Source of the DNA: Diphasiastrum complanatum
Lineage: Eukaryota > Streptophyta > Lycopodiopsida > Lycopodiales > Lycopodiaceae
DNA length: 64,000 bases
Assembly: GCA_029204225.1 (NCBI GenBank)
Contig: CM055103.1
Location: forward strand, 57,426,878-57,490,877
Reading direction: 5' to 3'
The notes under the pieces: model-generated
Databases searched by the model: none
What the model was told of the DNA's origin: nothing
The model's input: only the letters and a program-made list of their open reading frames with translations
Shown: positions 13,401 to 22,400 of the stretch, piece by piece
How positions within the stretch are numbered: position 1 is the stretch's first letter
How the letters are laid out: each line of letters opens with the position of its first letter
Position numbers and translations under genes: made by a program

Positions 13401-16400
13401 TATATAGCATGGACCAAATGCTACGGCATCCCTACTCACTTTGTCAACACCCAAGAGTAGGCATAGGTCACATATACAAACATATATCCACAATAACTTT
13501 CATACATTTTGTACAAAGATCAAAGTAGTTTCTATCACTTCTCCAAAGGTGAAGGGCATACTTGGTCATGATAAAGGCCAAAACTACTCAAAACCTAACT
13601 GAATAGCACACATCGACAAAAAAAGGATCCACATGGGTAAAGAGAGTCTAGTTTCTAAGGCCAAATAGGAAATTGTTGGAATGTAAATGGAATTGCTTAC
13701 ATTACCATAGGTTACTTTGACCCAAAAGGTCGAGAGTTGTGTAACCATGGTCATTTATTATATTAGGCCTACTAAACTTAGAGTTAGCTAAGTTAGTATG
13801 AAATTAACTTGGTAGGGACTCATGGGTCCACTAGGCCTAATTGTGACATTAAGTACCCCAACTTGACATATTGGAGGTACCTTATTCGTTCTATTTAACT
13901 TATAGAAAGTTGGATAGTCAATAGTCAAGTAGTTGGATAGCCAATAGTCATGAAGTTAGATAGTCATCTTGGACTATATATATGTGTGCATCCCATTTGT
14001 ATTTGGAACATGTGTAAGCAATACTGACTATTCTCCTTGGCTGTCCACGAGTTTCTACAAGAGGGTAGCCATCTCTCTCTTTCTTTTGAGAATGCTTTGT
14101 GTGATTGAATAGTTAAGATCTTGGATCCTTAGGCTTCTATTTCTTACAAAAATATGGAAGGTCAAAGACAAGGAAGACACTAACTAAGACTAAGAGGAGG
14201 AGTTGAAGAGAGAAGCTTAAGAAAGGCGATCTTGACAATGGAGGCATTGCAAGGAGCAAAATGAAAACAATTTTCTGCTTTGTGACGATAGTTGTTGACT
14301 AATAGCAAGATTTGCAATAGAACATGAAGCCATATATGTGTTTGTTACTTTGTTTGATGGGTGTCTGAACAACTCCGTTGCAAGTGTCCACATTTCATGA
14401 CAATGGTCTCCAAGGATCATGCCTATAATCTCTACTTCAATAACTCTCTTTATTTCTTAGCACCATTTCTCTAGAATCCTCAAATACCTCTTCAAAATTT
14501 ACCTTCTTAGTAAAATTGTAAGTGTGGAGCACTACAAATGCTTTCACCCATTTCTTTATGCTTCACTCAAATCACATGCAAGACAACGGCCTTGTCTCAA
14601 AAATTATACACGATAAGATGAGATGATGTAATTGCGACTACACACAACAATTGGTCCATCATGTCAAACGAACCACACATAGCAAGATCTTTCTTGAAAT
14701 TTGAAAAGCAAAAAATTTGCTTTAGGCCCTGAAAATGCTTTCCCTTTTGCCAAAAAATTTGCAAACTTTTTTGGCATCCCGTACTGCATTTTAAAGTACC
14801 TATTCTAACATTTCGAAGCAGTGGGCCTGTTAGAATGCGTTACGATGCAACTTAGCTTCGAAATAGAGCCATATACTATTCAAGTTGCTACTTGATACTC
14901 TAGCACCAGGTACAGAAAATGTCATGAAGCTTATTAGCTATATATAGAACTGCCTATAGAACTTATGACAAATTTACAGTCCATGCTAGAGAAATAAATA
15001 AACTTGTAATGATATAACACAAAACACCAAAAATAACTAGAATACGTGACCAAGTAGAAAAGATTCACCTGTTGATTTCTTGAATAATTCTTCAAAAGCC
15101 TAAGAAGTATCTCTGCACCCAAGCTATCACTCGTTTGTGTGCTATCAACCACTTCTCTAGCTCGCGCAGACTTCCTCCCCAGATTTGACTTTTGTTTTTG
15201 TGTGCTGCATTTGAAAGCCACAGTAGGTAGTTCTTCTCTCAAGTAGCTAAGCCACTTTTCAGCGATCTCTTTTGGAACCAAATCTACCAAAAAAGAACAA
15301 AAGTCAAATGCCCCATACTTTATCACAGATTACCCATCAACTCTACAACTTAACAACACTATATTTGTATTTAGCCAATTTTGTGGGTCAGTCCATGTAA
15401 ATGGCCTCGAACCCCTTTCGATTTAGAAATATGTTGCACTATCAAAATTGCTATCAACTGGATATTCTTGAAATTAAACTAAACCTGTGTAAGATAGACA
15501 TTGTGCTACTTCGTTATTCATATTTCTTTGCTGTTTAGTTTTACATATGATATAGACTAGTCATTTTTGGAAAAATAAAAAGAGATTGAGAATCAAAACA
15601 TTTCTAGGATTCTTTAATTTTTTCAAAAACAGCTCAACTTTCAAGGCAATAAATGAGCTTATGGTTTTTATTTTTCCTATCAGAGTGGTTCAGATAGTAA
15701 CATAAACTATAATCAACATATAAAATTTGCCCTGAAAATACGTGGCATGTATATGATTGGGCATGTTGTTCCAAAGCTTTGAGAATTTTGAAAAATTACA
15801 AGAAATAAATTGTGTTCGTGTTTTTGACAAATATACAAAATGAATTGTCTCCCAAATTGCTCTCAAGTGCAAGTTGGTAGGTTCTCCAAGCATCAAGCAT
15901 GAGGTTTTGATGAATACTCATTAGCCATGTGGTAAGTACTTAATAAACCAAGTTGAACGACTACATTAACGAGTAGCAATGCTTTTCTAAGGGCCATTTT
16001 ATAGTAAAGGTTGTGTTCACTTAATACTCACAATTTATTTACATTTGGGGTCCAAAGAGCTTCAATCCATCTATTTAGTCTTGTCTACAAACAAGGACCT
16101 TCAAGTCTTCGACTCCAAATGTTGAGTAATATTGACTATCATCGTTTCACCCCTACCCTCTAATATCCGGTAGGACTTGTACCAAAGGTCAAGAACAAGG
16201 TTTATATCTATTTGTGATATTAGAATATATCCAATTTCACAAATTTATATAGAAAAGTCAATGATGTCATAAGGTAAACCTTAGAAACAATATACGAGCA
16301 ACTCAAAAAGTCAAAGGATCTAAATCAAAACAATAATAAAAAATTCAATAAACAAAAAAACAATCAGCAAGAAGAAAGACAAAATAATAATAATTTAAAT

Positions 16401-19400
16401 AAAATGAGATTATTTGGTTCCATCGTGTAGGTGGTGGAGATAATCATATATCACCAACTTAAAAAAATAGGTGCGCTTATTCGCAATTTCTTTACATTTG
16501 GGGGGTCCAAAGAGCTTAAATTTTAAGTCCATCAATTTAGCCTTGATCATAGATGCACAGAAACGCATTTCTGAGGGCACACATTTCTCCTCCCAGAATC
16601 GCAAAAAAAAAAAAAAAATTGGAAAAATAGCTTATGGCTGAAATTTTTTTAGGGGATCAATGATCAAACCAGCATTTTGCCTCTCAGAAGTGCAGTAGAT
16701 GGGGCACAAACAAATCTTATTTTCAATAGCTATTTGGTTGTTATTTGCTCTGGTTTTCAATAAATGCTCAGGGGTTTCAGGGGGCTGTAGCCCCCTGAGA
16801 AACGGGGGGTTCGGGGGGCTATAGCCCCCCGAGAAACATGGGGTCCGGGGGGCGGTAGCCCCCAGTGGGGGGTTTGGGGGGCAACGCCCCCCAACGGCAG
16901 GGTCCGGTAGACCTCATTGCCCCCCAACGGCAGGGTCCGGTAGACCTCGGCCCCGATGGTAAGGCCTCTTCATGACTTGGCCTTCCAACTCCCTGAGCGA
17001 AAACACACTTACTGGGACCATCTGTGATCGTAACAGACAGGCTAGAGGTTAGTTTTGAATATTTATCCTTGACAGAACCCAACATGGATTAATGCACCTG
17101 AACTGGACCATCCTGCACCCGAAACAGTCGACAAACTACATAGTAATTATGCTCTTAATAAGAGCTTTCATCTGATACCCATATTGCCCATAAAAAAACC
17201 AAAAAATATATATATATAAAAAACGTTTCTGGAATTTTTTTGTACTTTTCAGAAACGCGTTTCTGAACCACGTTTCTGAATGCGATTTTGAAACGCATTT
17301 CAGAAACGCAGTGCATCTATGGCCTTGATTAGGACAAATAAAACACAACTTCTTTCCCGGATGGTAATAATTAGTTTCAAGTCTCTGATTCCAAGTGTCA
17401 AGCAATACTGATTATAATCATTTCACCCCTAACTTCTAATACCTAACAAGACTTGTACCAAAAAACAAGGTTATCCAGTGTTGTCCTATGGTGGTTAAGA
17501 TAACCATGTATCACCAACTTCAAAAACTAGGTACCCTCACTCACCATTTAATTACAATTGGTGTCCATATAGCTTGAGTCCATCTATTTAGCCTTGATTA
17601 GAACTGATATAGCACATGATTTCTCAACTTTTGAAGATGATAGTAATTAGTTAGTTGTCTACCAACATCTAGCAACAAGAATCTTCAAGTCTCTAACTCC
17701 AAATGTGGAGCAAATTATTGTCGTTTCACCCCTAACTTCTATTATGCGGTAGGACTTGTACCAACATATTCTACCATACGTAAGATTGTCGATCAATTAT
17801 GATTCTTAGTTCATTTCAAGTACAAGGACTCGCTATATCACCCAATCTTCCCTTTGCCACAATAGATTTCTAACCCGTTGGTATATGGAACACATCAATT
17901 TCACATTCAAATGTTCAAAATTTCCAAAAAACTTTTGTAGACTTTTTTCCCATTCTGCGTACATATGCACATGCATGTAGATACGCATATGCATATAAAT
18001 AAATAAATACATACATAACGTTTTAAGCATCTTTACAAATGTGCATTTCATGATTTTGCCACATTTTGAGACACATCCAAAACAAGTGCTTCAAAACGGT
18101 TCATTGAAAATATTGTATATCATTCCAAAACACAATGATAAATGCTCTTTTTTCTTATAATACAAAATTTAAACCTTGTACTAGAATTGGAATTTAACAA
18201 CACAAACAAGAATAGGGTATATCAGGAATTTGTGTTGCCATGTCAATGGAGGATCCGATACATAGATGTCAACTCTAGGCAATAGTAAATAATAAGAATG
18301 GCATTAAAAATCGCAAACACAAACAAGAACAATATATATCAAGAAAATGTGTCATTAAGTCCATGAACCAGGATCCAATACACAAATGTGAAATAATAGC
18401 AATGGCTCTAAAAACTTCTCCACATCATTCCCACCTTTTTGATGAGATTTCCTTACTATCAATAGAAAACGAAGATAGGAATGCATTTAGAATCTGACCA
18501 TGCATCTTTCTCTACCATGGCTGCTTGAGCGACCACAGCACCGGCTCTAATGCTCGTGCATGGGGTGTTGCATCTAATGTGCCTGACCCTAACTTGAAAT
18601 GCAAATCCATGAGCTTCACATTGTGTTAGCCTATGTTTAACACAAAAACAACAAAAAAAAAACGGACGCGTCCGGGGACCCGGATGCACCCCTGGCGCGT
18701 CCGCGTCACGTGGACGCGCGTCCCGACGCGCGTTCGCGTCTGGGGTCCGCCACGTTAGATCCACGTTAAGATTGTCCCCCGGTAGCGCTTTCTAATAACC
18801 CATCTTGTTTTGTAATCATCAACATTTCTAGGATCTAACAATGTCCCCTATATTTGTGCAAGCCAAGAGACAATGTTGGGTTTTGAACGCAGACGGGGAT
18901 GTTTCATTGAATCTTAGGTGAGTATGACAAGTTCACATGGTGGGGTGTAGTGTGTAAATCCACCCCGGACATTACTCCTCTTGCCACTCGCATCCTTGCT
19001 TAGGCCTGTGAGCAGAACTGGAGCAATTGGTCTCTTATGCACACCAAGAGACAAGTTCAACAAGCTCAACATTCCCCGGCTAAACATGTTGCTTTATTGC
19101 ACCACCAACTTGAGGCTAGTCAGGCACAAGCAAAGAGATCGTACCCTTAAGGCAGGTAAACCCCAAGGCATGCCTTAGATCCATAAACACTACAACAGGC
19201 CATGCACACACAAGAGATCTTTTCAGAGTATCATCGGGAGATGGCACGTCATGATAGGAGGCAACACAAGACCACTAGGTCCATGGCTAGGGCCGATGCA
19301 GAGGATGCAAGAGAAGAGGGTGGGGATGAGGTTGAGGAAGGATCTGATGAGGAGGAGGCCTTGGATGATGAGATGGAGATGGAAATAGGTGAGGATGTGG

Positions 19401-22400
19401 GGTTTGTTGACCCCTATGCCAAAACACAGGCCGAGCCTGCACCACCTATACGCAAAAGGGGGATGGTAGGGCCTAGGGTATACCTAATGCATTTGCATGT
19501 TGAGCCGAAGACAACAGTATCACAAGCAACAGTCGGGCGAGGCCCTGGTAGACCTAGAGGCACCGGCAGAGGCAATGGTAGAGGTAGAGGCAGATGCAGA
19601 GGCAAAGGTTCACAGAAACGGCAACGCATCCTTGAGGAGGATACCCTATCTTCCTACTCATCCAACAATGATAGTGATGAGGATGATATTGGAATATCAA
19701 TCCACACTCTAGACAGAACTATCAAACAGGGCGGATAGCTCAGTGGTAGAGCATCCCATCCGATATGAGGGAGGTCCTGGGTTCGAATCCTTTTGTCCAT
19801 CCATATTATGATTTATGGATTTCTAACATGGTATCAGAGCCAAGTTAGACCTAACAGTTGATGGTGTCAAAGCCATAGTTAGGTGGCCCAAGTTGTGGGG
19901 CAGGTGACAGCTAGGACCCCAACCAAGTGTGGCTTGAGGGGGGGTGTTGGAATATCAATCCACACTCTAGAGAGAACTATCAAACAGGGCGGATAGCTCA
20001 GTGGCAGAGCATCCCATCCGGTATGAGGGAGGTCCTGGGTTTGAATCCTAGTCTGTCCATCCATATTATGATTTATGGATTTCTAACAGATGAATCTTCA
20101 TCTAATCATGATGATCCGAGTCATAGGGATTTTCATGTCATAAGACTCTATTAAGTCTATTGTCCATCTATCAAACTCATGTACTTAGCCATTGGCCTAC
20201 TCCTTAATATATATCAGATGGTATATAACAATTTGATCATTCTCATGTGTGGAATGTGGATCAATTTCCATGTTTTGGTATCTATAATTACTTTCAAGTT
20301 TCAAGTTTAGTCTGCTAAGTGCTTTGTGTATGCTTTGTATGACCTATTTAGTATGCGTCGTTGCATCATATTTGATAACGGTTAAGAATCTAGAAGTCTT
20401 TACATGCTAGCCTCTAGGGTCTATGTCCATTCTTATTCTAGTTTGGTAGGATTCCGTAATTTTTTGGACGGTAGTTTGCTTGTCCTTAGCCCTTTGGTCA
20501 TTCTCAATAACTGTATAATTTTGGATTCTGCAATAAGTGATATATTACAAAAAGCTTGCTAAACGGCTCCTTCATAACTCATTACCATGTATGATTGTAA
20601 ACAACAAACCGGAGTCTAGACAATAATAAAATCAAACACCATGCATCAATGATCACTCAACACTAGTACTAGATAGTTTGATTCATAGTTCACAGTGTTT
20701 TTTACAACCTATATGTGTTGCTTTTTTCCACTCTACACATATTTGATAACGGTTTGTATTGAATGGTAGTTTGGTTGTCCTTAGCCCTTTGGTCATTCTC
20801 AATAAGACTAAATTTGGATTCCGAAATACCATACTAGATAGTTTGAATCACGGTTTTCACTGTTTTGGATTTTTTTTACAATCTATTGTGTTGGATTTTT
20901 ACACCGTGCACATACATGAAAAAAAAACCCAAGAAAAAAGGCACTCTTTATGCTCATCTTGGAATTTCATTCGTAGTAGACTGTACTATGTGCTCACCTC
21001 AGGCCCGTGAACAGATGCATCTGCCATCATGCATGTCAAATTTCAATTTTCAAAAACCATTAATCATTAACGAGTGTCTCGGCATTGAGCCTAAACTTCG
21101 AAGTGATTAAAAGTTGGAATTTTCAGGTTTCAAACATATAAATAGTCAAGTCATAATTGCACAGAATCGCGTTTCTAGGAGAAGACGTTTCGGAAACCGC
21201 GCTTCTGAGAAACGCGTTTCTCCTCCCAGAATCGCAAAAAAAAAAAAAAAAAAAAATATTTTCGATAGCTATTTGGTTGTTATATGCTCTGGTTTTCAAT
21301 AAATGCTCAGGGGGTTCAGAGGGCGGTAGCCCCCCAAGAAACCGAGGGTCCGGGGGGCGGTAGCCCCCCGGTGGGGAGTTTCGGGGGCAACGCCCCCCAA
21401 CGGCAGGGTCCGGTAGACCCCGGCCCCGTCGGTAAGGCCTCTTCATGACTTGGCCTTCAAACTCCCTGAGCGAAAACACACTTACTGGGACCATCTGTGA
21501 TCGTAACAGACAGGCTAGAGGTTAGTTTTGAATTTTTATCCTTGACAGAACCCAACGTGGATTAATGCACTTGAACTGGACCATCCTGCACCCGAAACAA
21601 TCGACAAACTACACAGTAACTATGCTCTTAATTAGAGCTTTCATCTGATACCCATATTGCCCATAAAAAAACCAAAAAAATATATATATAGAAAAAACGT
21701 TTCTGGAATTTTTTTAATAATTCAGAAACGCGTTTCTGAACCGCGTTTCTGAACGCGATTCTGAAACGCGTTTCAGAAACGCAGTGCATCTATGAGTCAA
21801 GTCTAAGACTTAAGTAGAATGCAGTTATTTCGAATTCAGCGTTCAATCAACAACTCAACTCTTTAGTCTCAGAATTTACACATTCAAATTTAAGGGCATT
21901 CAGCATAGTTTCCAGGCTCAAGCCGAAGTTCAGGCACATCTCATGATGGAAATTCACTTACCTGGCCTGATAGTGGCAATATTTTTAGTACAAATATGGA
22001 TGATCTGAAGAACCTGGTCTATCACCAGCATATTCATCAAAAATTACAAAACAAAAATCGTGAAATATAAAAAATAAAGATGATTCGTGTCCTAAAGGGC
22101 TATTCAGAACTTGTGAAAATGGATTATCAAACAACTCTGAATCAGCTGGGAACTATCATGCAGATGAAAATAACTTTGCTACTGAGGTGACTCCAAAATG
22201 CTCTGGTCTATCTGTTACCATCTAAAATCTGCTAAAAATCACCATAAGAGATTGTATTTATTCTCTATAGTGTCAGTAAGAAATTCATACCAATTTTATT
22301 AAGGAGAAGGATAACGCGCTTGTTCACACCAGACTTTAACACAAGGCGTTCCAGATCAGGGCATCGAGTGCCTAGAGGATCACGGGCGTCCAAGACTTGG

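Larger units (their letters stand above)
19687..20088 (+). mobile_element. Complete 402-bp TRIM retrotransposon with tRNA-like LTRs
   Basis: LTRs at 19687-19828 and 19945-20088 flank a 116-bp internal region. That region has TGGTATCAGAGC (PBS, 19829-19840) directly after the first LTR and a polypurine tract (GAGGGGGGG, ending 19944) before the second. The 5-bp target duplication GATGA lies at 19682-19686 and 20089-20093. The first LTR begins TATTGG where the second has TGTTGG. The LTRs differ at roughly eight positions, so the insertion is not recent. There is no coding capacity. The internal region has inverted segments (CCTAAC/GTTAGG and GGGG/CCCC) that could fold. It inserted into the hAT transposase tail. 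Confidence 0.92.
18915..20154 (+). pseudogene. hAT transposase C-terminus (hATC), split by a TRIM
   Basis: The frame from about 18920 reads EYDKFTWWG...[14 protein letters not shown], a stop, then [15 protein letters not shown]. This is the hATC dimerisation motif (WW...PdL...A.riL...CERNWS.f..iHtk). After a frameshift it reads [15 protein letters not shown] downstream open frame (19202-19686) encodes an acidic tail, then a GRGRGR-rich segment and a DSDED stretch. That frame resumes after the TRIM at 20089 with DESSSNHDD to a stop at 20152-20154. Stops and frameshifts mean it is inactive. Confidence 0.75.

Noticed and set aside
16548-17321. Mutator-like (MULE) assignment for the CATAG-ended elements
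   Set aside because: Copy 2 alone could be read as a 9-bp duplication, but copy 1 permits exactly 8 bp, and 8 bp works for both.
19202-19738. A host gene for a 178-aa GR-rich nuclear protein
   Set aside because: It directly follows a broken hATC motif, its last codons run into the TRIM LTR, and its own frame resumes after the TRIM. It is the tail of a dead transposase.
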